A DNA stretch of 64,000 nt from Bradyrhizobium sp. Ce-3 (GCF_022835695.1 NZ_BQUV01000007.1:62001-126000), one strand, 5' to 3'. Positions 40,809 to 50,082 are shown, counted from the first letter of the stretch. A program made the numbers and translations. Notes: a model not told the origin generated them from the sequence alone.

Positions 40809-41525
40809 ATGACCAATCGCCTCCCCTTCGCCGCCACCCTGATCGCGACCACGCTGCTGGCTGCGCCCGCATTCGCCGACAGCGACTTTCCGCCGGCGAT
40901 CTCGGTCACCGGCGAGGCCACCGTATCGGCAGCGCCCGACGAAGCGCAGCTCGACGCCGGCGTCACGACCGACGGCAAGACCGCGCGCGAGGCCACCGAC
41001 GCCAACAATGTGACCATGGGCAAGGTGCTGGCCGCGCTGAAGGGCGCCGGCATCGCGGAGAAGGACTATCAGACCTCGCGGCTGTCGCTGCAGCCGCAAT
41101 TCGCCAACCGTGGGCCGTCGTCGCCGAACGCCCCGCCCAGCATCGTCGGCTACCACGCCAGCAATCGGGTCACGATCAAGCTGCACGATGTGAGCAAGGT
41201 CGCCGGCGTGATCGACGTGCTGGTCGGCGCCGGCGCCAATGACATCGGCGGGCTGAATTTCTCGGTGTCGCAGGCCTCGAAGCTGCTCGACGAAGCGCGC
41301 GAAAAGGCTGTTGCCGATGCCCGCCGCAAGGCCGAGATCTACGCCAAGGCCGCCGGCGTCACGCTCGGCGCGCCTTTGAATATCGCGGAGGTCGGCTCGG
41401 CGCCGGTCCCGATGTTCCGCGCCAAGATGGCCACCGCAGCTTTCGCCGCGCCGACCCCGGTGGCGCAGGGCGAGGAAACGCTGACGGTCAATGTCAGCGT
41501 CTCCTGGGCGATCAAGGAGAAGTAG
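40809..41525 (+). CDS. SIMPL-domain (DUF541) periplasmic protein
   Basis: 238 residues from ATG 40809; an in-frame GTG at 40800 overlapping the previous stop is an alternative. Signal peptide about 1-22 (FAATLIATTLLAAPAFAD). The domain has ISVTGEATVSAAPDEAQLDAGV, IVGYHASNRVTIKLHD and FSVSQASKLLDEAREKAVADARRKAE, standard for SIMPL/YggE proteins, which relate to oxidative stress tolerance in E. coli. It ends 10 bases before a REP-like repeat. Confidence 0.9.
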   Translation: MTNRLPFAATLIATTLLAAPAFADSDFPPAISVTGEATVSAAPDEAQLDAGVTTDGKTAREATDANNVTMGKVLAALKGAGIAEKDYQTSRLSLQPQFANRGPSSPNAPPSIVGYHASNRVTIKLHDVSKVAGVIDVLVGAGANDIGGLNFSVSQASKLLDEAREKAVADARRKAEIYAKAAGVTLGAPLNIAEVGSAPVPMFRAKMATAAFAAPTPVAQGEETLTVNVSVSWAIKEK

Positions 41526-41535
41526 AGCCACAGGC

Positions 41536-41621
41536 GTAGCCCGGATGGAGCGCAGCGAAATCCGGGTCGGCTTCTCCGCGGATGGACTTCCCCGGATTTC
41601 GCTGCGCTCCATCCGGGCTAC
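41536..41621. repeat. REP-like palindrome, GTAGCCCGGATG family, copy 2
   Basis: GTAGCCCGGATGGAGCGCAG is mirrored by CTGCGCTCCATCCGGGCTAC, with the pairing running on through GCGAAATCCGGG. It separates two convergent genes and could serve as a bidirectional terminator. Confidence 0.88.
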
Positions 41622-41629
41622 CCTTCCTT

Positions 41630-42706
41630 CTAAATCTCAAACACCTGTCCCGGCTTCAATGCCACAAACTTCTCGCGCGGCACTTTTGCCGCGTCGAGCG
41701 CTTCACCCAGCGCGATCGCGGGCGCGTCGATCGCTTCATCGGTCAATTGGAATGTGCCGTGGTGATGCGCCAGCGCCTGGCCCGCGCCGCAATCGGCCAG
41801 CGCCTTCACTGCGTCCTCCGGGTTCATGTGCTGGTCGCGCATGAACCAGCGCGGCTCGTAGGCGCCGATCGGCAGGATCGCGAGCCGCAATGGGCCGTGC
41901 ACCTCGGCCACCCGGCGGAAATGCCGACCGTCGCCGTAACCGGAATCGCAGACGATGTAGAGCTTGCCGGCCGGCGTCTCCAGCACGAAGCTCGCCCACA
42001 GCGCCTTGTTGCGATCGAACAGGCCGCGCGCCGACCAGTGCCGCGTCGGCACCAGGGTCACGGCAACGCCGCCGCCGAGCTCGACGCGCTGATGCCAGTC
42101 GAATGCCTCGGCCTTGATCGCGGCGTCGGAGGCCCGCATCGTGACGTCGTTGCCGAGCGGCGTGATCACGCGGGGCGCGAACGTGGCGTTGAGCCTCGAC
42201 AGCGTCGCTGTGTCGAGATGATCGTAATGGCCGTGCGACACCAGCACGACGTCGATCCTGGGCAACTTGTCAAAGGCGATGCCGGGATCGTTGTGCCGTT
42301 TCGGACCCGCGAAGCTGAACGGCGAGGCGCGCATCGACCACACCGGATCGACCAGGATGTTGAGGCCTGCGGTCTGGATCAGCCAGCTGGCATGGCCGAC
42401 GAAACAGAGCCGCACCCTGTCGCCGTCGACGCGCGGCGGCGGCGTATCGGCATAGGGGCTCGGCACCCAGTCCGGCCAGACCGCGCGCTGGCGGCCGCCG
42501 CCGAACTGCCAGCGCAACACCTCGCCGAGCGATTTCGGCGGCGCGCCATCCGGATCGAAGAAGTGCAGGCCGTCGAAGTGATCCGAGACGGGGCCGTCAT
42601 AGGTTTTCATGTAAGTCATCCAGATCGAGGGCACGCCGAGCGCTGCGGCGGCTCCGGTCAAGGTTGCAAGAACGCGGCGGCGGGTGATGGGCAAGCGGGT
42701 TCCCAA
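41630..42706 (-). CDS. MBL-fold metal-dependent hydrolase with Tat-like signal
   Basis: 358 residues. The N-terminus ITRRRVLATLTGAAAALG looks like a Tat signal. The metallo-beta-lactamase ligands are in LVSHGHYDHLD near 157, with HWSARGLFDRN and CDSGYGDGRHF downstream. The overall pattern (WLIQTAGLNILVDPVWS, LPIGAYEPRWFM, MNPEDAVKALADCG) resembles NAPE-phospholipase D / UlaG-like hydrolases. Substrate unknown; phospholipid-derived esters are possible. Confidence 0.85.
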   Translation of the reverse strand: MGTRLPITRRRVLATLTGAAAALGVPSIWMTYMKTYDGPVSDHFDGLHFFDPDGAPPKSLGEVLRWQFGGGRQRAVWPDWVPSPYADTPPPRVDGDRVRLCFVGHASWLIQTAGLNILVDPVWSMRASPFSFAGPKRHNDPGIAFDKLPRIDVVLVSHGHYDHLDTATLSRLNATFAPRVITPLGNDVTMRASDAAIKAEAFDWHQRVELGGGVAVTLVPTRHWSARGLFDRNKALWASFVLETPAGKLYIVCDSGYGDGRHFRRVAEVHGPLRLAILPIGAYEPRWFMRDQHMNPEDAVKALADCGAGQALAHHHGTFQLTDEAIDAPAIALGEALDAAKVPREKFVALKPGQVFEI

Positions 42707-43159
42707 ACAGGAGGCAGGCTCCGGTTATATGGGTGGCAGCGGCGAATCCGGAACCAGCACGCCAAATTGGCGTAATTTCAATGTCTTAGGCTTTGAATCG
42801 CGCGAGTTGTGGCGAAACTTTCCTTGACTTTGCCGCCCCGGCAGCGTTTAACGCGGCCACTTTCTCGGAAAGATCCGTCTTTTCGACCCGCCGACTGGTC
42901 CTGGAGGCCAGAGGCCAACGCCCGACAGCGCGATGCGCCCTCGGGCGCGAAAGTGTTTGGACCATCGTCTTGGCGACCCGTCTTGGCACGGTGCCGAGGC
43001 GAACTATCTGGTCATCACCCGCGAAGGCAGGTGATCCAGTATTCCAGAGGCAGCTCGGATCGAACCGGGAGGCCGCGGCGGACTGGATACCCCGCTTTTC
43101 GCGGGGCATGACGGGAAACGGGTGAAGCGCGCTCACGGGCGCAACGAAGGACAACGGCA
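42707..43159. other. Divergent gap before ffh
   Basis: 453 bases between the hydrolase start and ffh. 42707-43008 holds the promoters and no gene that I can support; 43009-43116 is a repeat. An open frame at 42786-43160 lacks a ribosome site and a recognisable product. Confidence 0.5.
43009..43116. repeat. Composite palindromic repeat upstream of ffh
   Basis: Left part ATCACCCGCGAAGGCAGGTGAT forms a hairpin and is followed by CCAGTATTCCAGAG. The right part ends CCCCGCTTTTCGCGGGGCATGAC. CCAGTAT and GGATAC near the two ends are roughly mirrored. The right hairpin resembles that of the element at 9866-9963. It ends 43 bases before ffh. Confidence 0.65.
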
Positions 43160-44707
43160 TTGTTCGACAATCTGTCGGAACGGCTTGGTGGCATTCTCGA
43201 TCGTCTGACGGGGCGCGGTGCGCTGACCGAAAAGGACGTCGATGCCGCGATGCGCGAGGTGCGCCGCGCGCTGCTCGAAGCCGACGTCGCGCTCGAGGTG
43301 GTCCGCAGCTTCATCGACCGGGTCCGCGAGCAGGCGATCGGCGCCACCGTCGTCAAGTCGGTGACGCCGGGCCAGATGGTGGTGAAGATCGTCCATGACG
43401 AGCTGGTCGCCACGCTCGGCTCCGACGGCCAGACCATCGATATCAATTCCGTGCCGCCGGTGCCGATCATGATGGTCGGTCTGCAGGGCTCCGGCAAGAC
43501 CACCACCACCGCAAAGCTCGCGCGCCGCATGGTCCAGCGCGACAAGCGCAAGGTGCTGATGGCTTCGCTCGACGTCTACCGCCCGGCGGCGATGGAGCAG
43601 CTCGCGGTGCTCGGCCGCGACCTCGACATTCCGACCTTGCCGATCGTCGCCGGCCAGATGCCGCCGCAGATCGCCAAGCGCGCGCTGGAAGCCGGCAAGC
43701 TCGGCGGCTACGACGTGGTGCTGCTCGACACCGCCGGCCGCACCACGCTCGACGAAGACATGATGAAGGAGGCGGCCGAGATCAAGGCCGCCGCCAACCC
43801 GCATGAAGTGCTGCTGGTCGCGGATAGCCTCACCGGCCAGGACGCGGTCAATCTCGCACGCTCGTTCGACGAGCGCGTCGGCCTCACCGGCATCGTGCTG
43901 ACGCGCGTCGACGGCGATGGCCGCGGCGGCGCGGCGCTGTCGATGCGCGCGGTCACCGGCAAGCCGATCAAGCTGATCGGCACCGGCGAAAAGACCGACG
44001 CGCTGGAAGACTTCCACCCCAACCGCATCGCCGGCCGCATCCTCGGCATGGGCGACGTCGTCTCGCTGGTCGAGAAGGCGGCCGCGAACATCGACGCCGA
44101 GAAGGCCGCGCGCACCGCCGAGCGCATGCGCAAGGGTCAGTTCGACCTCAACGACATGCGCGAACAGCTGCAGCAGATGGCCAATATGGGCGGCATCGGC
44201 GGGTTGATGGGCATGATGCCCGGCATCGCCAAGATGAAGAACCAGATCGCGGCGGCCGGCATCGACGACAAGATCATCAAGCGCCAGGTCGCGGTGATCG
44301 ATTCGATGACGCGGGCCGAGCGCAAGAGTCCGGACATCCTGAAGGCGAGCCGCAAGAAGCGGATCGCGGCCGGCGCCGGCCAGAGCGTCGAGCAGGTCAA
44401 CAAGCTCCTGAAGATGCACCGGAACATGGCCGACATGATGAAGGCCATGGGAAGCGGCAAGCGCGGCCCGCTCGCCGGCATCGCGCAGGCGATGGGCTTT
44501 GGCGGCGGCATGAAACCGCCTTCGGCCGAAGAGATGAAGGCGATGGCCGAGAAGATGCAGGGCGGCGCCGGCGGCGGCCTGCCCAACCTGCCGAAGGATT
44601 TGCCGGCCGGGCTGCGCGGCGGCCTGCCGAACGTGCCGGGCCTGACCGGCCTTTCCGGCAAGCCGATGCTGCCGGGCCTCGGCGGCTTCCCGGGCAAGAA
44701 GAAATGA
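43160..44707 (+). CDS. ffh: Signal recognition particle protein Ffh
   Basis: 515 residues, starting at a TTG (43160) that gives the family N-terminus MFDNLSERLGGILDRLTGRG; no nearby ATG would. NG domain: GLQGSGKTTTTAKLA near 108, DVYRPAAMEQL, DTAGRTTLDE, TRVDGDGRGGAALS. The C-terminal M domain is Met-rich (LQQMANMGGIGGLMGMMPG, KMHRNMADMMKAMG) and ends with an extended Gly/Pro tail. It binds 4.5S RNA and signal peptides, and docks on FtsY. It heads the ffh-rpsP-rimM group. Confidence 0.97.
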   Translation: MFDNLSERLGGILDRLTGRGALTEKDVDAAMREVRRALLEADVALEVVRSFIDRVREQAIGATVVKSVTPGQMVVKIVHDELVATLGSDGQTIDINSVPPVPIMMVGLQGSGKTTTTAKLARRMVQRDKRKVLMASLDVYRPAAMEQLAVLGRDLDIPTLPIVAGQMPPQIAKRALEAGKLGGYDVVLLDTAGRTTLDEDMMKEAAEIKAAANPHEVLLVADSLTGQDAVNLARSFDERVGLTGIVLTRVDGDGRGGAALSMRAVTGKPIKLIGTGEKTDALEDFHPNRIAGRILGMGDVVSLVEKAAANIDAEKAARTAERMRKGQFDLNDMREQLQQMANMGGIGGLMGMMPGIAKMKNQIAAAGIDDKIIKRQVAVIDSMTRAERKSPDILKASRKKRIAAGAGQSVEQVNKLLKMHRNMADMMKAMGSGKRGPLAGIAQAMGFGGGMKPPSAEEMKAMAEKMQGGAGGGLPNLPKDLPAGLRGGLPNVPGLTGLSGKPMLPGLGGFPGKKK

Positions 44708-44713
44708 GGAATT

Positions 44714-44746
44714 CGTCGCGCCGGCTCACATGCAGCCGGCGCGACG
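44714..44746 (+). other. Strong hairpin in the ffh-rpsP spacer
   Basis: CGTCGCGCCGGCT (44714-44726) pairs perfectly with AGCCGGCGCGACG (44734-44746) around a 7-base loop. No T tract follows, so it is more likely an mRNA-stabilising or attenuating stem than a terminator. The rpsP start is 46 bases further. Confidence 0.6.
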
Positions 44747-44792
44747 CGGAATACCAATCAATCGAACACATCGACCTTTGAAGGAGAATTGA

Positions 44793-45125
44793 ATGTCCGT
44801 TGTTATCCGCCTCGCTCGCGCAGGCACCAAGAAGCGTCCGGTCTATCACGTCGTCGTCGCCGACTCGCGCTTCCCGCGCGATGGCCGCTTCATCGAGCGT
44901 CTCGGCCACTTCAACCCGCTGCTGCCGAAGGACAACGAGGCCCGCCTGAAGCTCGACATGGACAAGGTGAAGGCCTGGCTCGCCAAGGGCGCGCAGCCGT
45001 CGGATCGCGTGACCCGCTTCCTCGACGCCGCCGGCGTCAAGAAGCGCGCGCCGCGCAACAACCCCGAGAAGGCCGTGCCGCGCAAGGAGCGCAAGGCGCA
45101 GGCCGAAGCCGCCGCCAAGGCGTAA
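44793..45125 (+). CDS. rpsP: 30S ribosomal protein S16
   Basis: 110 residues, preceded by GAAGGAGAATTGA. The N-terminus [20 protein letters not shown] and [11 protein letters not shown] are S16 hallmarks. The C-terminal extension is lysine/alanine-rich, usual in alphaproteobacteria. Lies between ffh and rimM as in the common order. Confidence 0.97.
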   Translation: MSVVIRLARAGTKKRPVYHVVVADSRFPRDGRFIERLGHFNPLLPKDNEARLKLDMDKVKAWLAKGAQPSDRVTRFLDAAGVKKRAPRNNPEKAVPRKERKAQAEAAAKA

Positions 45126-45142
45126 GCTGAACGGCTGCTACG

Positions 45143-45664
45143 GTGACTGCACCGGTCTGTGTCGCCCGTATCGGCGCTGCGCATGGTGTGCGCGGCGCCG
45201 TCCGGCTGTGGACCTTCACCGAAGATCCGCTGGCCGTGAGGGACTACGGTCCGCTGATGACCAAGGATGGCACGCGCCAGTTCGAGGTCACGCATGCGCG
45301 TGAGGCCAAAGACCATCTGGTGGTGACGCTGAAGGGCGTCGCCAGCCGCGATGACGCCGAACGGCTCAACGGGCTCGAGCTTTACGTTCCGCGCGACCGG
45401 CTGCCGGACACCGACGACGGCGAATACTACCACACCGACCTGATCGGGCTCGCCGCGGTGACGACGGCGGAGCAGCCGCTCGGCAAGGTGATCGCGATCC
45501 ATAATTTCGGCGCCGGCGATATCATCGAGATCGCCCCGCCGCAGGGCGCGACCATGCTGCTGCCCTTTACCAACGCCGTGGTGCCGACGGTCGATCTCGA
45601 CGCCGGCCGCGTCGTGATCGAGCTGCCGCAGGAAATCGACGGCGACGATCCGTCAACCGCCTGA
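45143..45664 (+). CDS. rimM: Ribosome maturation factor RimM
   Basis: 173 residues from a GTG at 45143. [20 protein letters not shown] is the RimM N-terminal signature, and the PRC-barrel half follows ([35 protein letters not shown]). It binds S19 and assists 30S head assembly. Normally trmD follows, but here 3.5 kb of unrelated genes intervene. Confidence 0.95.
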   Translation: MTAPVCVARIGAAHGVRGAVRLWTFTEDPLAVRDYGPLMTKDGTRQFEVTHAREAKDHLVVTLKGVASRDDAERLNGLELYVPRDRLPDTDDGEYYHTDLIGLAAVTTAEQPLGKVIAIHNFGAGDIIEIAPPQGATMLLPFTNAVVPTVDLDAGRVVIELPQEIDGDDPSTA

Positions 45665-45676
45665 TCGAGAAAATCT

Positions 45677-46588
45677 TCAACCCGTCATGCGGCCTTGCTG
45701 CTCGAGCCAGTCGCAGAACACCGCGCTGTGCGGATCGTTGCTGCGGCCTGCCGGGAAATAGGCGAAGTAGCTTCGCGCCGGCAGGCTGATGTCCGGAAAC
45801 GGCGTCACCAGGCGCCCGGCCGCGAGATCGTCTGCGATCAGCGCCGTCGGGCCCATCGCGACGCCGAGCCCATCGAGCGCGGCCTGGATCGTCAGATAGA
45901 AATGATCGAAGGTCAGCGCGGCCTTGGGCTCCAGTGCGGAGTGCCCGGCCTCGGTCAGCCAGTCGCGCCAAAGCCGCGGCATTGAGGTGACATGCAGCAG
46001 CGTATGCCTTGAGAGATCCGCGATCCCATCGAGCGGCAATTGCGCGGATAGCGATGGACTGCACACCGGCAACCGCCGCTCGGACACCAGGAAGCGCGAC
46101 GAGAAGCCGTGAAACGTATCCGGACCACCGCGGATCACGACGTCGAATGATTCAGGCAACGCATCCACCGGATCGTTCGACGTACTCAGGCGCACCTCGA
46201 TATCAGGATGCTCGGCGCGAAACCGGCTCATCCGCGGCAACAGCCAGCGCAGGCTGAAGGTTGCGAGCGCATTGACGTGCAGCACGGCGACGGCGGCATC
46301 GTCGCGCCTCGCGCGATGCTGCTGCACGGCCGCCGAAATCCGGTCGAGCGCCGGCGCGAATTCGGCGAGCAGCGCCGCGCCGGCCGGCGTCAGCACGACG
46401 CGGCGCACCGAGCGCCGGAACAGCGCCGGCGCGCCCAGCCATTGCTCGAGCAGGCGAATCTGCTGGCTGACGGCGCCATGGGTCACGCTGAGCTCGGCGG
46501 CGGCTTCCTTGAAGCTGCCGAGCCGCGCGGCCGCCTCGAAGGCGCGTACCGCATTGAGCGGCGGCAGGCTGCGGCGTGGGACGAACAT
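45677..46588 (-). CDS. LysR-family transcriptional regulator (GcvA-like)
   Basis: 303 residues. The N-terminal winged helix (LPPLNAVRAFEAAARLGSFK, AAELSVTHGAVSQQIRLLEQ) is of the GcvA/AmpR subgroup. The substrate-binding domain covers about 90-295. It diverges from an MFS gene across 171 bases, the classical layout for a LysR protein controlling its neighbour. The stop lies 12 bases from the rimM stop, so the two transcripts collide with no visible terminator. Confidence 0.92.
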   Translation of the reverse strand: MFVPRRSLPPLNAVRAFEAAARLGSFKEAAAELSVTHGAVSQQIRLLEQWLGAPALFRRSVRRVVLTPAGAALLAEFAPALDRISAAVQQHRARRDDAAVAVLHVNALATFSLRWLLPRMSRFRAEHPDIEVRLSTSNDPVDALPESFDVVIRGGPDTFHGFSSRFLVSERRLPVCSPSLSAQLPLDGIADLSRHTLLHVTSMPRLWRDWLTEAGHSALEPKAALTFDHFYLTIQAALDGLGVAMGPTALIADDLAAGRLVTPFPDISLPARSYFAYFPAGRSNDPHSAVFCDWLEQQGRMTG

Positions 46589-46759
46589 GATCCCCTCATA
46601 CCAGATTTTCTAACACATCGTCCGATTATTACTGATTTGTGACAGCGGCCGATCAAGCGCATATTGCGCGGCAAGCCACTCACTTATCGTCTCTTTTCGA
46701 AGATCGCCTCCGATGCAGCATCAACCAATCTTTAGATTTTCTTGCCTGGGACGGCCGAG

Positions 46760-47959
46760 ATGAGCGTATCCGTCGAAGCCGGCACATCCCGCCCCGACCA
46801 GGCCCGGGCAACCCGCACGCTGACGGTGACCGGGCTCAACCACGCCCTCCACGACGGCTACACCGACCTGATCTACGTGCTGCTGCCGGTCTGGCAGGCC
46901 GAATTCGCGCTGAGCTACGGGCTGCTGGCGCTGCTGCGCGGGCTCTATGCCGGCGCCATGGCGGGCTTGCAGATTCCGGTCGGACGCCTCGCTGAGCGGA
47001 TCGACGGCAAGATCATCCTGATCGCGGGCACCGCGCTGTCGGCGTTGGGCTATGTGCTCGCCGGCTTCTCCGGCGGCGTCATCGGACTTGGCCTCGCGCT
47101 CGCGCTGTCCGGCGCGGGGTCGAGCACGCAGCATCCGATCGCCTCATCCGCGGTGTCGCGCGCCTATGGCGCGGCCGCGCGCGGGCCGCTCGGCATCTAC
47201 AATTTCTCCGGCGATCTCGGCAAGGCCGCGATCCCGGCAGCGACCTCGATCCTGCTCGTGATCATGTCGTGGCGGCATACGCTGCTCGTGCTCGCGCTTG
47301 CAGGCCTGCTCGTCGCGGTCCGCATCGCGCTCTGGATGCCGTCGGTCGGCAAGGGCGCCGAGCGCAAGACGGCCGCCGCATCACACCACGCAAGCGCAGG
47401 CCGCGGCTTCTCCTGGCTGCTCGCGATCGGCATCCTCGACACTGCGGTCAGGATGGGCTTTCTCACCTTCCTGCCGTTCCTGTTGCGCGACAAGGGGGCC
47501 GCGCTACCGACCAACGGCCTCGCGCTGGCGATGGTGTTCATCGGCGGCGCCGCCGGGAAATTCACCTGCGGCTGGCTCGGCGCGCGCGTCGGCACGCTGC
47601 GCACCGTGCTGATCACCGAAGGCGGCACGGCGGTGCTGATTCTGGCGGTGCTGATGCTGCCGCTGGCGCCCGCCATCGTGCTGCTGCCGCTGCTCGGCCT
47701 GATGCTCAACGGCACCTCCTCGGTGCTCTATGGCACGGTGCCCGAACTCACGCCGGCGCATCAGACCGAACGCGCCTTCGCGCTGTTCTATACCGGGACG
47801 ATCGGATCGGGCGCGATCGCGCCTGTCATCTACGGCCTGCTTGGCGACGCGCTCGGCCCGACGCTTGCGACCGCGGCGACCGCGCTCACGGCGCTGGCGA
47901 TCTGCCCGCTTGCGGTGGCGCTCGCGCGGCATCTCGGCGACGACCGAGCAACGACGTGA
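46760..47959 (+). CDS. MFS transporter, fosmidomycin-resistance (Fsr) like
   Basis: 399 residues from ATG 46760, with twelve predicted membrane segments. LNHALHDGYTDLIYVLLPVW is the Fsr-type first helix, and GLYAGAMAGLQIPVGRLAER the A-motif region. GSSTQHPIASSAVSRAYG in helix 4 is also conserved in Fsr proteins. Probably a small-molecule efflux pump under the divergent LysR regulator. Substrate unknown. Confidence 0.88.
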   Translation: MSVSVEAGTSRPDQARATRTLTVTGLNHALHDGYTDLIYVLLPVWQAEFALSYGLLALLRGLYAGAMAGLQIPVGRLAERIDGKIILIAGTALSALGYVLAGFSGGVIGLGLALALSGAGSSTQHPIASSAVSRAYGAAARGPLGIYNFSGDLGKAAIPAATSILLVIMSWRHTLLVLALAGLLVAVRIALWMPSVGKGAERKTAAASHHASAGRGFSWLLAIGILDTAVRMGFLTFLPFLLRDKGAALPTNGLALAMVFIGGAAGKFTCGWLGARVGTLRTVLITEGGTAVLILAVLMLPLAPAIVLLPLLGLMLNGTSSVLYGTVPELTPAHQTERAFALFYTGTIGSGAIAPVIYGLLGDALGPTLATAATALTALAICPLAVALARHLGDDRATT

Positions 47960-47967
47960 CGCATCGT

Positions 47968-48005
47968 TAGCCCAGGTCTGTAGCCAGGTCTGTAGCCCAG
48001 GTCCG
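47968..48005. repeat. Three degenerate tandem units TAGCC(C)AGGT(C/T)
   Basis: TAGCCCAGGTCTG, TAGCCAGGTCTG and TAGCCCAGGTCCG are consecutive, leading directly into the TAGCCCGGATGG start of the next REP-like element. They look like slippage copies of that element's edge. Confidence 0.6.
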
Positions 48006-48091
48006 TAGCCCGGATGGAGCGCAGCGCAATCCGGGGCCGCTCCTTGTTGCTTGCATGATTCCCGGATTGCGCTTCGCTCCATCCGGGCTAC
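48005..48091. repeat. REP-like palindrome, GTAGCCCGGATG family, copy 3
   Basis: GTAGCCCGGATGGAGCGCAG on the left and CGCTCCATCCGGGCTAC on the right, with GCAATCCGGG/CCCGGATTGC continuing the pairing. Same family as 24276-24363 and 41536-41621. Confidence 0.88.
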
Positions 48092-48119
48092 TTAAGCGAT
48101 AGTGTCACGGAGCATCCCA

Positions 48120-49202
48120 ATGACAAGCACGCACAAGGCCTGGCGGCTGCACGCCCATAATGATCTGCGCTTCGAGGAGGTCGCAACGCCGAGGCCAGCG
48201 CCCGACGGCGTCATCGTCAAGGTCGAGGCCGGCATGGTGCTGTCCTACACCAACAAGCTCCTGTCGGGCGCGCTGCCCTACAGCCTGCCGCCGATGCCGT
48301 TCGTGCCGGGCACCAACGCGATCGCCCGCGTCGTCGCCACCGGCGACAACGTCACGCATGTCAGGAGCGGCGACCGCGTATTCCTGAGCCCACATCTGCG
48401 CGGCGACGTGCCGGATCGCGATCCGCCGCAGATCCTGATCGGCCTCACCGCCACCGTGACGACGCCAGAAGCGTTCGCGTTACAGGCGCGCTGGCGCGAC
48501 GGCGTGTTCGCCGAGATCGCGCACTGGCCGGCCGCCTGCGTCACGCCGCTTGCCAATCTCGACGACAGGCCGGCAACCGAGCTGATCGGGCTTGCCAAAC
48601 TGATCGTGCCGTTCGGCGGCTTGCAGCGCACCGGCCTGCGCGGCGGGCAGACCATCATCGTCAACGGCGCGACCGGCTATTTCGGTTCGGGCGGCGTGAT
48701 GCTCGCGGTCGCGATGGGCGCCGGTCGTGTCGTCGCCGTCGGGCGCAAAGAGGCCGCGCTCGAGCAGCTGCGCGATGCATTCGGCCCGCGCGTCATTCCC
48801 GCTGCCGTGACCGGCGATGCCGCCGCCGATCTTCAGATCATCCGCCGCGCTGCCGGCGGCAGCGCCGATGTCGCGCTCGATCTGCTCGGCGCCGCCAAGA
48901 GCACGTCAACGACACTGTCATGCCTGCGCGCGCTGCGGCGCGGCGGACGGATGGTGCTGATGGGCAGCGCCGAGGTGCCGCTCGAGCTCTCGTTCCGCGA
49001 GATGCTGGCCAACGACTGGGAAGTGGTCGGGCAGTTCATGTACGACCGCACCGCGCCCGGCCAACTCGCCGGCCTCGCCGCCGAAGGCCTGCTGGACCTG
49101 CGCAAGATCAATGTCGCGACCTTCACCCTCGCCGACTTCCGCCGCGCGGTGGACGCGGCTGCGATGATGCAGAGCCTCGACCTCACGGCCGTGGTGCCGT
49201 AA
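48120..49202 (+). CDS. Zinc-type alcohol dehydrogenase-like oxidoreductase (MDR family)
   Basis: 360 residues from ATG 48120, preceded by CGGAG; a GTG at 48102 is less likely. GroES-like N-terminal half (LPPMPFVPGTNAIARVVATG, SGDRVFLSPHL), then a Rossmann domain with GATGYFGSGGVMLAVAMGAG. The structural zinc cysteines of true ADHs are absent, so it is nearer to quinone-oxidoreductase-like members. Its stop is nine bases before trmD, suggesting cotranscription with it. Confidence 0.85.
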   Translation: MTSTHKAWRLHAHNDLRFEEVATPRPAPDGVIVKVEAGMVLSYTNKLLSGALPYSLPPMPFVPGTNAIARVVATGDNVTHVRSGDRVFLSPHLRGDVPDRDPPQILIGLTATVTTPEAFALQARWRDGVFAEIAHWPAACVTPLANLDDRPATELIGLAKLIVPFGGLQRTGLRGGQTIIVNGATGYFGSGGVMLAVAMGAGRVVAVGRKEAALEQLRDAFGPRVIPAAVTGDAAADLQIIRRAAGGSADVALDLLGAAKSTSTTLSCLRALRRGGRMVLMGSAEVPLELSFREMLANDWEVVGQFMYDRTAPGQLAGLAAEGLLDLRKINVATFTLADFRRAVDAAAMMQSLDLTAVVP

Positions 49203-49211
49203 CCAGAGGCC

Positions 49212-49973
49212 ATGACATCGCAAGAGACCCCATCGCAAGCGGCTCCCTGGCGCGCCACCGTGCTGACGCTGTTCCCGGACATGTTTCCGGGGCCGCTTGG
49301 CGTCAGCCTGGCCGGCAAGGCGCTGGCCACCGGGCTCTGGGCGCTGGAGGCGCGCGACATCAGGGCATCGGCGACCGACAAGCACCGCAGCGTCGACGAC
49401 ACCCCGGCCGGCGGCGGCCCGGGCATGGTGCTGCGGGCCGACGTGCTGGCCGCGGCGATCGACGCCGCTTCGATTGCAGCTGACCGCCCACGCCTCCTGA
49501 TGAGCCCGCGGGGTCGGCCATTGAGCCAGCCCCAAGTCGCCGAGCTCGCGGCCGGGGCCGGTCCCTTGGTCGTCTGCGGCCGCTTCGAGGGCATCGACCA
49601 GCGGGTGATCGAGGCCAGGGGCCTCGAGGAGGTCTCGATCGGCGATTATGTGCTGTCCGGGGGCGAAATCGCCGCGATGGCGCTGATCGACGCCTGCGTC
49701 CGGCTGTTGCCGGGGGTGATGGGGAAGCTGGCCTCGGGAACCGAAGAGAGTTTTTCGGAAGGACTACTGGAATACCCCCAGTACACCCGCCCGCAGGAGT
49801 TCGAGGGCCGCCAAATCCCGGAAATCCTGATTTCCGGCGACCACGCTAAGGTCGCGGCCTGGCGGCTGGCCCAGTCCGAAGCCCTGACGGCGGCCCGGCG
49901 GCCCGATCTCTGGGCCCGCAAGGCCGGCCAAAAAGCCGCCCGGCGAGGGACAAAAAACACGACAGACGGGTGA
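49212..49973 (+). CDS. trmD: tRNA (guanine-N1-)-methyltransferase TrmD
   Basis: 253 residues of the SPOUT class. [52 protein letters not shown] and [19 protein letters not shown] (the AdoMet knot) are unmistakable. It methylates G37 in tRNAs to prevent +1 frameshifting. Followed by rplS, but separated from rimM by the inserted module. Confidence 0.97.
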   Translation: MTSQETPSQAAPWRATVLTLFPDMFPGPLGVSLAGKALATGLWALEARDIRASATDKHRSVDDTPAGGGPGMVLRADVLAAAIDAASIAADRPRLLMSPRGRPLSQPQVAELAAGAGPLVVCGRFEGIDQRVIEARGLEEVSIGDYVLSGGEIAAMALIDACVRLLPGVMGKLASGTEESFSEGLLEYPQYTRPQEFEGRQIPEILISGDHAKVAAWRLAQSEALTAARRPDLWARKAGQKAARRGTKNTTDG

Positions 49974-50082
49974 CAAACCCTGCGCTTTGCCTTATAGGCA
50001 CGGCCTAATCCGCACACGCGCAGGATAGATGGACGTTTGCGCAGCCCGCGAAAGGCTGGGCGCGCCGCCGATGGAGATTTCG

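Noticed and set aside
42786-43160. Open frame before ffh on the minus strand
   Set aside because: Overlaps a repeat, lacks a start signal, and its translation shows no domain.
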